A stretch of DNA of 64,000 nucleotides from assembly GCF_013141715.1 (NCBI RefSeq), contig NZ_WHOA01000249.1, forward strand, positions 23,209-87,208. The letters are read 5' to 3'. The translations under genes were made by a program, and so were the position numbers. Shown here one piece after another: positions 25,878 to 34,223 of this stretch. Under the pieces are notes generated by a model that did not search any database, was not told the origin of the DNA, and saw only the letters and a program-made list of their open reading frames with translations. Origin of the DNA: Paenibacillus phytorum (lineage in GTDB: Bacteria > Bacillota > Bacilli > Paenibacillales > NBRC-103111). Each line of letters begins with the position of its first letter. The first letter of the stretch is position 1.

Positions 25878-26629
25878 TCAAACATAAATTGGCTGCGCAA
25901 TTGTATACCTTGCGAAACGAATTGAAAAAAGATTTCCCAAGCGTGCTTAGAGAACTGAAAAAGATGGGATGGGCAGCCGTCCAAATCGATGGGTTACATG
26001 GAAACCCCGCGAAAGATATTGCTGCGGTAATGAAGGAAATCGGCTTGCAAACGGCTGGCATGCATGTCGGTTTGGAGCGATTGAAGAACGATATGGACGC
26101 CGTATTGGAGGAGGCTCACCTTTTCGATACGAAGGATCTGATCTGCCACTCGCTACCGGATGGTCTGCAGAATCCAGAAGGATATGCTAGCGTACGTCAA
26201 GATTTGTTGCAAGCCGCTTCGAAAGTCAGTGGCATGGGATACCGCGTAGGTTATCATAATCACGATTTTGAATTTCATACGACAATCGACGGTAAATTTG
26301 CGCTTTCATATTTGCTTGAAGATCCGGCTATTTATGCGGAGATTGATACCTACTGGGTCAAAAAAGCGGATCAAGATCCGCTATCCTTCATCCAAAATTA
26401 TGCTTTTCGTATGCCGATCCTCCATTTGAAGGATATTACTGCAGACGAAAGAAAATATTTTGCTGAAATCGGAACTGGATTGATTGATTTCGCACCTATC
26501 CTGAAGTGGGGATTGCAAAATGGGGTAGAATGGTTCGCTGTTGAGCAAGATTATTGCCCGGGAAACCCGATGGATAGTTTGGCGTTAAGTTATACCAATT
26601 TGCTCAAGCTAGAGAAATTGATTCACTGA
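25874..26629 (+). CDS. Sugar phosphate isomerase/epimerase (IolE/xylose-isomerase-like TIM barrel)
   Basis: This 251-aa protein is translationally coupled to the aldo/keto reductase (ATGA). It begins IKHKLAAQLYTLRNELKKDFP, the usual entry into this family. Metal-site segments visible are VGYHNHDFEF (His/Asp region), YAEIDTYWVKKADQDP (Asp) and MPILHLKDI (His), ending with WFAVEQDYCP (Glu). The HNHDFEF...DTYW...HLKD pattern is common in sugar isomerases acting together with GFO/IDH or AKR enzymes. The substrate cannot be read from sequence, but its place between the AKR and the alpha-mannosidase ties it to this pathway. Confidence 0.88.
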   Translation: MIKHKLAAQLYTLRNELKKDFPSVLRELKKMGWAAVQIDGLHGNPAKDIAAVMKEIGLQTAGMHVGLERLKNDMDAVLEEAHLFDTKDLICHSLPDGLQNPEGYASVRQDLLQAASKVSGMGYRVGYHNHDFEFHTTIDGKFALSYLLEDPAIYAEIDTYWVKKADQDPLSFIQNYAFRMPILHLKDITADERKYFAEIGTGLIDFAPILKWGLQNGVEWFAVEQDYCPGNPMDSLALSYTNLLKLEKLIH

Positions 26630-26653
26630 AATCGATAGGAGGAGAGATTCGAT

Positions 26654-29600
26654 ATGTTTTTTACAGAATCGAAGCTGGAAGCGAGACTGCGCGAATTAAG
26701 CGAAACCCGGTATCGCGATGCGGTACCTTTGGAGCGATTTTCAGCTACGGAAGACGAGGAAGGAACGATTGGAGCAAGGCCGCCAGTCACGCAGCCTACG
26801 TTTGAACTGAAGACAGGTGAGACTTGGAAAGGGCGCGACCGCTACGTGTGGCTATCGCGCACGATTGATATTCCAAAGGAATGGGCAGACAAAACCATTT
26901 TGGGGCGCTTCGATTTCGGTGAAACGGGCGGAGGCAACAATGACGGCTTCGAATCCTTATTATATTGGAACGGTTCCCCTTTTCAGGGTGTCGATTCGAA
27001 CCATCAAGAAGTATTTTTGCCGGAAGAAGCGGCAGGTACGAAGGCGCGGATGGATATCCGCCTGTGGTCAGGACTCGAAGGAGGCGGGAAACCGCGCGAG
27101 AAGAAGCATACGGTAAATCGCGCTGAAATCTGCTGGCTGGATGAGCGGGTTGACGATTTTTACTACACAGGACGCGCTGTGCTGGAAACAATTCGCAGTC
27201 TGGATGCTAACCATCCTGAACGTACTCAGTTAGTTAAAGCGCTCGATCGTTCTTTTAAGCTAGTTGATTGGTCGAATCCGCTCTCGGACGCCTACTATGA
27301 ATCCGTATATAGTTCCCGTGAGCTGCTGCTTGAAGAATTAAATCAGATGGAGAAGAAACATCCAGTTACGGTTACTTGTATTGGGCATACCCATATTGAT
27401 GTGGCCTGGTTGTGGAGACTTAAGCATACTCGGGAAAAATGTGCACGCTCGTTCTCAACCGTGCTGCGCCTAATGGAACGATTCCCGGACTATGTGTTTT
27501 TGCAGACGCAGCCTCAATTGTACGCCTATATCAAGCAAGATTATCCTGATATTTACGAGCAAATTCTTGAACGTGTACGTGAGGGACGCTGGGAAGTTGG
27601 CGGAGGTATGTGGCTGGAAGCGGATTGCAACCTAACCTCTGGGGAATCGCTGGTGAGACAATTTTTACAGGGAACCCGATTTATTCGTGAAGAATTCGGA
27701 GTAGAAAGCACCTATTTATGGCTTCCTGACGTATTCGGGTACAGCTGGGCGCTGCCGCAAATTTTGCGGAAATCCGGTTTCGATACGTTCATGACGACCA
27801 AAATCAGCTGGAACCAGTTCAATCGCATGCCACACGATACCTTCAAATGGCGGGGAATTGATGGCACCGAAGTTTTGACGCATTTCATTACCACACCCGG
27901 CGATTGGGAGGAAGCTAACTCGTTCTTCTATACGTACAACGGCATGGTGACGCCAATGACAGTCAAAGGTACTTGGGACGCCTACCGTGATAAGGAAGTG
28001 AATCAAGAGCTTCTGCTTTCTTATGGTTATGGGGATGGCGGCGGCGGTGTCAATCGAGAGATGCTGGAGATGCGCCGTCGTTTGGAAGACATGCCTGGCC
28101 TGCCACAAGTGAAAACAGGGCGCGCAGACGAATACTTTGAGCGGTTACATGAAACCGTTGAAGCAACGGACCGTTATGTGCATACATGGGACGGTGAGCT
28201 GTATCTCGAATATCACCGCGGGACTTATACGAGCCAAGCCTATATCAAACGGATGAATCGTAAGCTGGAGCTTCTATATCGTGAAACGGAATATGTCAGC
28301 GCTTTGGCTGCCTTGTTGAAATCCGATTGGAGCGTTTATCCACAGGAGATGCTTAACAAGGGTTGGACTATCATTTTACGCAATCAGTTCCATGATATTA
28401 TTCCTGGTTCTTCGATTACTGAAGTCTACGAGGACAGTCGTGAGGAGTATGCGGAAGCTATGTCTATAGGGACAGCCGCGTGGAATGAAGCTGCAGCACG
28501 AATTGGAAACCAGCAGGAAAAAGGTGCGGTAACGGTTCTGAACAGCGCTTCATGGGAACGCAGCGATCTTGTTGTAATCCCTGGGGAAAAAGCTGCGATT
28601 GGCAGCGTTTGGACAGATCGGGAAGGCAACCAATTGAAATCGCAATACACGGATGGTCGCTGGATCATCGACGCACCTAAGATGCCATCATTAGGTATGA
28701 CGACGATTCACTTTACAGATCAAACTCAAACAGCAGTGGTTGACGAGATTCCTTTCCAACTGGATGGACGCTCGCTGAAAACGCCTCATTATGAAATCGA
28801 ATGGAACGAATCCGGTCAATTAGTTCGCGTATTCGACCTAGATAATCGCCGGAACGTGCTTGCTGCAAGCTCGCAAGGCAACGTTCTGCAGGTGTTTGAA
28901 GATAAGCCGATTGATTTCGACGCTTGGGATATCGATATTTTCTACCAAGAAAAAATGCGCGAAATTACCGATCTCGTATCTGTTGAGCTCGTTGAAAATG
29001 GACCATTAGCCGCAACTGTTGCATTCAAATGGAACTTTGCGAAGTCTACGATCTCGCAGTCGATGACTGTCTACGCAGGCAGCCGACGCATTGATTTCAG
29101 CACCCATATCGACTGGCAAGAACGTCAGCAGCTCCTAAAGGTTGCATTCCCGGTAGACGTGCGTTCTACGGAGGCTACTTACGATATCCAGTTCGGTAAC
29201 GTTAAACGTCCGACGCATTGGAATACGAGCTGGGATTGGGCGCGTTTTGAATCCGTTGGGCACCAATGGGCGGACTTGTCCGAACGTGGATACGGCGTAA
29301 GCTTACTGAATGATTGTAAGTATGGCTACGACATTAAGGATAACGTCATGCGCTTATCGCTAATTAAATCTGCGATTCATCCGGATCCGACAGCTGATCT
29401 TGGGGAACATTCCTTTGTATATGCCCTTCTCCCACATACGGGGGATTGGTATGCAGGCGGCACGGTACAGGAAGCATGGGCGCTTAATAATCCGCTGACG
29501 AGCTATGTAGGTGTTCCAGCTCAAGGTACACTTTCCATGTTCGAATTCTCTGCTCCAAACGTGATGGCGGATGCGATCAAGAAAGCAGAGGATGGGGAGA

Positions 29601-29785
29601 GACTAGTGCTGCGTATCCATGAGTTTGCTGGAGTCCGAACCCACGTGGATATCAAGAGCGATTTTAAAATTCGATCGCTGCAGGAATGTGATTTGATGGA
29701 GCGTCCTATCGGAGACGTGGAGGCTGCTAATATTGAGCTGAAGCCTTATGAGATTAAGACATTTCTTGTTAGTCTTGAAGTTTAG
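26654..29785 (+). CDS. GH38 alpha-mannosidase
   Basis: This 1043-aa class II alpha-mannosidase is retaining and Zn-dependent. After a ~230-residue N-terminal domain comes the catalytic domain: HTHIDVAWLW (His247 and Asp249 region, Zn ligands), GRWEVGGGMWLEADCNL, and the nucleophile Asp359 in LPDVFGYSWALPQILRKSG. The helical bundle and beta-sandwich C-terminus follow (ILRNQFHDIIPGSSITEVYEDS marks the middle domain). No signal peptide. ATG follows AGGAGGAG. It is the last gene of the operon. In bacteria these enzymes remove alpha-1,2/1,3/1,6-mannose from imported N-glycan fragments, complementing GH125. Confidence 0.94.
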   Translation: MFFTESKLEARLRELSETRYRDAVPLERFSATEDEEGTIGARPPVTQPTFELKTGETWKGRDRYVWLSRTIDIPKEWADKTILGRFDFGETGGGNNDGFESLLYWNGSPFQGVDSNHQEVFLPEEAAGTKARMDIRLWSGLEGGGKPREKKHTVNRAEICWLDERVDDFYYTGRAVLETIRSLDANHPERTQLVKALDRSFKLVDWSNPLSDAYYESVYSSRELLLEELNQMEKKHPVTVTCIGHTHIDVAWLWRLKHTREKCARSFSTVLRLMERFPDYVFLQTQPQLYAYIKQDYPDIYEQILERVREGRWEVGGGMWLEADCNLTSGESLVRQFLQGTRFIREEFGVESTYLWLPDVFGYSWALPQILRKSGFDTFMTTKISWNQFNRMPHDTFKWRGIDGTEVLTHFITTPGDWEEANSFFYTYNGMVTPMTVKGTWDAYRDKEVNQELLLSYGYGDGGGGVNREMLEMRRRLEDMPGLPQVKTGRADEYFERLHETVEATDRYVHTWDGELYLEYHRGTYTSQAYIKRMNRKLELLYRETEYVSALAALLKSDWSVYPQEMLNKGWTIILRNQFHDIIPGSSITEVYEDSREEYAEAMSIGTAAWNEAAARIGNQQEKGAVTVLNSASWERSDLVVIPGEKAAIGSVWTDREGNQLKSQYTDGRWIIDAPKMPSLGMTTIHFTDQTQTAVVDEIPFQLDGRSLKTPHYEIEWNESGQLVRVFDLDNRRNVLAASSQGNVLQVFEDKPIDFDAWDIDIFYQEKMREITDLVSVELVENGPLAATVAFKWNFAKSTISQSMTVYAGSRRIDFSTHIDWQERQQLLKVAFPVDVRSTEATYDIQFGNVKRPTHWNTSWDWARFESVGHQWADLSERGYGVSLLNDCKYGYDIKDNVMRLSLIKSAIHPDPTADLGEHSFVYALLPHTGDWYAGGTVQEAWALNNPLTSYVGVPAQGTLSMFEFSAPNVMADAIKKAEDGERLVLRIHEFAGVRTHVDIKSDFKIRSLQECDLMERPIGDVEAANIELKPYEIKTFLVSLEV

Positions 29786-29827
29786 GGTAGCGGCTGGAAA
29801 ACCTGAACCTGAACCTAAACCTAAATT

Positions 29828-30004
29828 CCCACTGAAAAATTCAGCCCCACCTTTGTGATGTTGCAGTTTGCCAGCTACTCCCACTGGATTAATCCAGTGG
29901 AAGTAGGAATTTGGCGGCCTAAAAGTCAATTCCATTGGATTTATTCCAATAGAAGCACAAATTTCGAAGCCAAAGAGCAAATTCCATTGGAAAAATCCAA
30001 TGGA
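29828..30004. repeat. Tandem ~51-bp repeat in which each unit carries a palindrome
   Basis: Four related palindromes follow each other at steps of 51-52 bp: CACTGAAAAATTCAG (about 29829), the perfect 20-mer starting CCACTGGATT at 29881-29900, TCCATTGGATTTATTCCAAT (29931-29950) and TCCATTGGA-AAAA-TCCAATGGA (29983-30004). The sequence between palindromes is also related (AATTT-GG/CG--GCC-AAA--CAA-TT). Arms have changed in a compensatory way (ACTGG/CCAGT versus ATTGG/CCAAT), which suggests that the hairpin is kept. Confidence 0.85.
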
Positions 30005-30061
30005 GCTATGAATTTCGTTCTGAATACCGATTCGAATGTCCCAGAAGGTCAATCGACCAAA

Positions 30062-30110
30062 AGGGGCTGTCCTCAAGTAGATTTATCTACTTTCTTTGGG
30101 GACAGCCCCT
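30062..30110. other. Long hairpin 3' of the mannosidase operon
   Basis: AGGGGCTGTCC (30062-30072) pairs perfectly with GGACAGCCCCT (30100-30110), with an inner GTAGAT-TT-ATCTAC stem. Only weak T-richness follows, so it may be a terminator or a dispersed hairpin element. Confidence 0.75.
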
Positions 30111-30178
30111 CTTCGTTTATTCAGATTATGCCTCGTCACAACTGGCAGGCACACCTCCTCGGCAATAGTGGTTACCAA

Positions 30179-30363
30179 TGTTGTATTCTCTACAACAATT
30201 CACACACCTAAAGGCTATTTTGTAGGTTGAAGTTGCAGTTTGTACAACATTTTGAGCCTATTTATTGCCAAATGGCCTTTATGGGGTCCAATTGTTGTAC
30301 ATGATGGAGCATTGATGGGAGAGAGGCGGGATCTAGGGAGAAATTGTTACACATTCTACAACA
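30179..30363. repeat. Second cluster of TTGTTGTA-type dyads; no gene here
   Basis: TGTTGTA-TTCTC-TACAACA (30179-30197) is a perfect dyad. Single arms TGTACAACA (30241-30249) and TTGTTGTAC (30292-30300) and a degenerate dyad TTGTTA...TACAACA (30344-30363) follow at about 50-bp steps. The rest of 30111-30560 is AT-rich with no supported gene. Confidence 0.72.
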
Positions 30364-30567
30364 TCATTCAACCGAGAAGAGAGAATCCTTCATACAGCAG
30401 CCTCATATGAGTCTATATGACGATGGATTCCGATTTAATAACACGTAATTAAAGATAAAAGTGTATTGAAAAATTGTAGTTTGGAAAAAAGGCTGTCATA
30501 AAATTTACCCATAACCATACACTTTTAGTAAGTAAGAGGAATGGATTAATCAAAATTTAACAATTCG

Positions 30568-30597
30568 GGACAACGCCATTAGGGGTTTGTCCTTTTT
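30568..30597 (+). terminator. Terminator-like hairpin upstream of the LLM oxidoreductase gene
   Basis: GGACAA (30568-30573) pairs with TTGTCC (30587-30592), followed by TTTTTCTTTT. A perfect TATAAT at 30618-30623 follows closely and may be the -10 box of the next gene; its -35 is poor. Confidence 0.55.
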
Positions 30598-30662
30598 CTT
30601 TTGTTGGTCGGACGTTGTATAATCAAGATCATCGGCAGATGACTCAGAAAGAAGGGATGACA

Positions 30663-31691
30663 ATGCTGAAGCTAAGTATTCTTGATCAGTCACCGGTATC
30701 ATCCGGGTTTACGCATAGCGAGGCGTTACAGCAAACAATTGGGTTGGCTCAGGTGGCCGACCGTCTAGGCTACACCCGATTCTGGGTGTCGGAGCATCAT
30801 AACTCGGCAGGCCTTGCGGGCTCCTCGCCTGAGGTGCTTCTCTCCACGCTGGGTGCCCGCACTAGTCGTATTCGGCTCGGCTCCGGCGGCGTGCTGCTGC
30901 CCCATTACAGCCCCTACAAGGTCGCTGAGAATTTCCGTATGCTCGAAGCGCTCTATCCAGGGCGCATCGACCTTGGCATCGGGCGTGCGCCCGGAGGCAC
31001 GCCGCATACGGCGAAAGCGCTGCGAGGCATCAGCGCTGATATGTTCGAAGGACTTGAGCGGTTCCCAGCGCAAGTCACGGATCTGCTCGGGTTCCTCGCC
31101 GACTCGGTGGAACCCGGGCATGTGTTCGAGGGCATCCGCGCCACCCCTTTGGTGGACTCGATGCCCCAGGTGTGGCTGCTCGGCTCCACCGGGCAGAGCG
31201 GGGTGTATGCCTCGCAAGCAGGCGCAGCGTTCTGCTTCGCGCACTTCATCAACGGAGCGGGAGGACAGCATGCGGTGCGCAGCTATCGCAGCTCGTTCCG
31301 ACCGTCCGCGCTGAATGTCGTACCGCAGGCGACGGTGTGCATCTATGTACTGTGCGCTGAGACGCAGGCGGAGGCAGAGGGGCTTGCGGCTTCGATTGAT
31401 TTGCGCATCCTACAAACGGAAAAGGGCGAATTCACAGGAGTGAAATCGCCCGAAGAAGCGGCTGACTATGTGTACTCAGATTGGGACCATACAAGGGTAA
31501 GGGACAATCGATCCCGTATGATTATTGGTGATCCGAACCAAGTAAGGGAGCAACTGTTGAACCTAGCCGAAAGCTACCAAGTCGACGAAGTAATGATCGT
31601 GACCGGCGGCTACCGTTATGAGACGAGACTGCAGACGATTGAATTGTTGGCAGAAGCTTTTAAACTTGAGATGAGACAGCATGCATTTTAA
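30663..31691 (+). CDS. LLM-class (luciferase-like) flavin-dependent oxidoreductase
   Basis: This 342-aa TIM-barrel monooxygenase of the MsnO8-type subgroup begins KLSILDQSPVSSGFTHSEAL, followed by FWVSEHHNSAGLAGSSPEVLLSTLGARTSRIRLGSGGVLLPHYSPYKVAE as recognisable family text in pieces, GRIDLGIGRAPGG and WLLGSTGQSG. It uses FMNH2; the substrate is unknown. The ATG at 30663 is favoured by GAAAGAAGGG at normal spacing; ATG 30657 and TTG 30615 are in frame. The part from about 30800 to 31380 is strikingly GC-rich at third positions, while both ends of the gene are not, so the gene has mosaic composition. Confidence 0.88.
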   Translation: MLKLSILDQSPVSSGFTHSEALQQTIGLAQVADRLGYTRFWVSEHHNSAGLAGSSPEVLLSTLGARTSRIRLGSGGVLLPHYSPYKVAENFRMLEALYPGRIDLGIGRAPGGTPHTAKALRGISADMFEGLERFPAQVTDLLGFLADSVEPGHVFEGIRATPLVDSMPQVWLLGSTGQSGVYASQAGAAFCFAHFINGAGGQHAVRSYRSSFRPSALNVVPQATVCIYVLCAETQAEAEGLAASIDLRILQTEKGEFTGVKSPEEAADYVYSDWDHTRVRDNRSRMIIGDPNQVREQLLNLAESYQVDEVMIVTGGYRYETRLQTIELLAEAFKLEMRQHAF

Positions 31692-31699
31692 ACAAACGA

Positions 31700-32008
31700 T
31701 TAACGGTTCTTACTCGGACGCTTATCGATTTCTTGTGTGACGATGAAGGCGAGCTCCTCGTTGCCGAATAGAGATAGTACGCCTAGTACAGTATCATCAG
31801 GGACTTCACCGGCTTCTTCTTTGGGAACCGTTAAATCAAGGGCTTGCTGCAGCGATTCGTTATTAGGCTGGTCGGGATAGGCGCTATGATAAAGCGCAGC
31901 AGGATCCAAATCATGGTTGATACACCATTGTGCAAAAACGAGGATCATCATATGCTCTTCACGTTTGTAATTTTCGATCATTTGCTCTTCTAATTGTTTA
32001 TTATTCAT
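31700..32008 (-). CDS. Small acidic hypothetical protein
   Basis: This 102-aa protein is not one I recognise by function. It is predicted to be cytosolic and acidic, largely helical, with a charged N-terminus (NNKQLEEQMIENYKREEH) and a hydrophobic middle (MMILVFAQWCINHDLDPAALYHSAYP). The start has a good ribosome site (AAGGAG, 14 bp before ATG on the minus strand, slightly long spacing). It converges with the LLM oxidoreductase, with only 8 bp between stop codons, and is divergent from the IF-3-like gene. Confidence 0.68.
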   Translation of the reverse strand: MNNKQLEEQMIENYKREEHMMILVFAQWCINHDLDPAALYHSAYPDQPNNESLQQALDLTVPKEEAGEVPDDTVLGVLSLFGNEELAFIVTQEIDKRPSKNR

Positions 32009-32085
32009 ATTTGAATAGACATCTCCTTAAAACAACCTCTTCCTGGTGATGGGTTCATTATAGCGAAAGATTAGGTGTAATCACA

Positions 32086-32571
32086 ATGATTAAGAATGAG
32101 AAAATTAAAGCATCCGAGGTACATGTTACGGGACTGCTTGGCGAAGATCTGGGCGTTATGTCCACGAAGGAAGCATTACTGCTGGCGAAGCAGCTGAAAG
32201 TGGATTTAATCTGCACCTCGCTCATGAGCAGTCCTCCTCCATGTAAGCTCATAGGCGCTGGGCAAGCGAAGCAAGAAGCATTGCAGGAAAAGCAGCAGGC
32301 CCGCAAGCGGGAGCAAGCACCGAAGGTCAAGGAGCTCCGCTTAACACCTCACATCGAAGACCATGACTTGGAGACGAAGAGGCAGCAGGCGGAGCGCATT
32401 CTGCAAGGCGGCGACGCTGTGCTGCTGGTCGTGAAGATTTCAGGCAAAGAAGGCGCGAAGGCCAAAGAATTGCTTGAGACGCTGACCAAAGATTTGAGCT
32501 CGCATGGGCGTAAGCACACAGGCATACAGCTTAGCGGTAAGCAAGCGGCTGTGCAAATGGATCCCATATAA
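32086..32571 (+). CDS. IF-3-like protein (free-standing, divergent paralogue of translation initiation factor 3)
   Basis: The 161-aa sequence follows the IF-3 layout. The N-domain has IKNEKIKASEVHVTGLLGEDLGVMSTKEALLLAKQ, then DLICTSLMSSPPPCKLIGAGQAKQE, matching the IF-3 signature region (D-L-V-x5-PPVCKI-x-D-Y-GK). A basic linker (KQQARKREQAPKVKELRL) and a shortened C-domain (HIEDHDLETKRQQAERILQGGDAVLLVVKISGKEGAKAKELLETLTKDL) follow. The usual GKYKYE is GQAKQE, and the C-domain RFRGRE segment is KISGKE, so arginines used to contact the 30S subunit are missing. It is not next to rpmI-rplT, where genuine infC normally lies. Role unknown; possible stress or ribosome-associated function (inference). 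The ribosome site is weak (AGGTG). Confidence 0.8.
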   Translation: MIKNEKIKASEVHVTGLLGEDLGVMSTKEALLLAKQLKVDLICTSLMSSPPPCKLIGAGQAKQEALQEKQQARKREQAPKVKELRLTPHIEDHDLETKRQQAERILQGGDAVLLVVKISGKEGAKAKELLETLTKDLSSHGRKHTGIQLSGKQAAVQMDPI

Positions 32572-32617
32572 AAAAAGCATGGACTACTCGGGATAGATCG
32601 AGCAGTTCATGCTTTTT
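32571..32617. terminator. Bidirectional terminator between IF-3-like and C39-like genes
   Basis: AAAAAAGCATG-ACT-CTCG pairs with CGAG-AGT-CATGCTTTTT around a short loop (32571-32617). A-run and T-run on opposite sides allow use by both convergent genes. Confidence 0.88.
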
Positions 32618-32668
32618 ATTGTTTGGAGACTATGTATAGATGCCACACAAAGCAAGAGAGACTTTCTG

Positions 32669-33451
32669 TTAATTAACTGTAATCGCTTGAGACCCCATCT
32701 GCTCCCAGACTGTTTTGAAATCAGATAAAGCATAGGATTCCTGTTTTCCGGTCATAGGATCGTTCAAATAGGCATAATCGTCGTCCCAGCCGGTTAAGAG
32801 CAAAGCGTGCTCAGGTTGATACCACTCAACTAGCTGCCCCTCCTCATCCTGCCATTCCATCTCCAGATAAGGTGTATCCATATGTTCGGTTGCCCAGATC
32901 ATGGCTGGTTTTCCTTGGGCAATAATCGTGAGCAAATCATCAAAGGCAATACCAGACAAATCCTTAACTCGACCAGGTAACCATTGATCCAGCATGTCCG
33001 CGATCGGCTTATGATAAATACCATAACCTACCTCATAAGGGTTACCTACAAATACATCTTTTGGATTACTGCCAATAAATGCACCGTCGTCATTCACATA
33101 GGGCAACTCGCCTAAGGGGAGTGCATCAGCGACTTCCTCTTTGGGTACTGGGACTCCAGCCCAGTTTAGCAGCATCGTAGCAACGACTGCTTCGCATCCG
33201 TTCGGCAGCTCGGGCAGTTGCGATAGGGCAGGAACATTTTGTAACTGAAAATGATGCTCCTTATTAGGTTGAATGGATGGTGCAGGGGTGGGTATTGAAA
33301 TTGATATTGATATTGGTTGCTCTGTACCTTCTAGATGCGGTTTAGTGACGGATATAGGTAATACCTGCTCCGGGGCAGGAGGTGTAGGCATAGCGATTTC
33401 CAAACAAAAGATGCTGAATAACACTAAAAAGCAACAAGTCATTTTCTTCAT
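32669..33451 (-). CDS. Secreted C39-like cysteine peptidase
   Basis: This 260-aa protein has an N-terminal signal peptide (KKMTCCFLVLFSIFCLEIA), a Pro/Ile/Ser-rich linker (with ISISISIP and PTPAPSIQP) and a C39-like papain-fold domain from about residue 70. Active-site candidates are Cys in LPNGCEAVVATMLLNW, His in PEHALLLTGWD and the Asn/Asp in YLNDPMTG. It resembles YvpB-type C39 family proteins of bacilli. It is probably exported and acts at the cell surface or in the medium. The substrate is unknown. It is a single gene with a shared terminator at its 3' end. Confidence 0.85.
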   Translation of the reverse strand: MKKMTCCFLVLFSIFCLEIAMPTPPAPEQVLPISVTKPHLEGTEQPISISISIPTPAPSIQPNKEHHFQLQNVPALSQLPELPNGCEAVVATMLLNWAGVPVPKEEVADALPLGELPYVNDDGAFIGSNPKDVFVGNPYEVGYGIYHKPIADMLDQWLPGRVKDLSGIAFDDLLTIIAQGKPAMIWATEHMDTPYLEMEWQDEEGQLVEWYQPEHALLLTGWDDDYAYLNDPMTGKQESYALSDFKTVWEQMGSQAITVN

Positions 33452-33716
33452 TTCCCACGTCCAATCTGGGTTATCTTCTCATTACAACATGGGAAAATAC
33501 AAAAATCAAATAAAGGTCTCGGCCATTTATTTCTGCAAAGTGAAAATAATCAATCCAATGCACATACAATGACAACTCTGCAGCATAGTTTAGGAGAACG
33601 GATTATTGCGAGGGGCGTAGGTTTTTTAGAGCGATCATAAGAACTTGTGAGGTATATGCACATAGAATAGGGTAAAATGGAGCAAAGACTCGTTTAACGG
33701 ATATAAAGGGAGACTT

Positions 33717-34223
33717 ATGAATAAACACGAGGATCAGAAAAAGGCGATGGAACAAGCCGCTATTGATATCTTTCTGGAGTTATACAATGTGAATAACGAG
33801 GTTCCCCTTCGTATAATTCAACAGCAAGAGAAGCCGGACGCACTGCTTGAGGATGCCAGGAATAATCGAATTGGGTTAGAAGTCACCCATCTGTTCTATG
33901 ATACCGAGGAAGCACGGCTTATGCTATCGCGTTCCGAGCTGACTAAGCCTAGTGTCGAAGGCATAGATACGTTTATTCAGGTCATTAATGACCGCATTCA
34001 AAGTAAGGAACATAAATTTAAAGATTACTCACATGATTATCCCTGCATGCTGCTTATTCGTAATTTATCCCTTTTGTTTGGGATGTCCGATATACTTGGC
34101 CGGAAGCGTAATCTGGTACTACCGCATGGACATTTCACCCAGGTGTGGCTCCTGGCTAGAGATTTCACACCAGACTGGTTATTGATTAACTTGAACGATG
34201 TTGGTCGTGGAGGTATGAAATGA
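33717..34223 (+). CDS. Hypothetical protein with PD-(D/E)XK-like motif
   Basis: This 168-aa cytosolic protein has a predicted alpha/beta make-up. An N-terminal helix with Glu (DQKKAMEQAAIDIFLELYN) is followed by KPDALLEDARNNRIGLEVTHLF, which resembles the PD-x(n)-E-x-T/K active site of small restriction-like nuclease folds, here with Thr instead of Lys. Further on are hydrophobic strands (YPCMLLIRNLSLLFG; WLLINLNDVG). The assignment is motif-based and uncertain. ATG follows AAAGGGAG. Its stop overlaps the start of the M48 protease gene (ATGA), so the two are translationally coupled. The 265 bp upstream (33452-33716) hold no visible gene. Confidence 0.62.
   Translation: MNKHEDQKKAMEQAAIDIFLELYNVNNEVPLRIIQQQEKPDALLEDARNNRIGLEVTHLFYDTEEARLMLSRSELTKPSVEGIDTFIQVINDRIQSKEHKFKDYSHDYPCMLLIRNLSLLFGMSDILGRKRNLVLPHGHFTQVWLLARDFTPDWLLINLNDVGRGGMK

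Noticed and set aside
29855..30211. ORF of 118 codons across the palindromic repeats
   Set aside because: Its 17-residue repeats (SHWINP/FHWIY) come from the 51-bp DNA repeat; the opposite strand is open as well, and there is no ribosome site.
30814..31314. ORFs on both strands within the LLM oxidoreductase gene
   Set aside because: High GC removes stops in all frames; only the long plus frame has family motifs.
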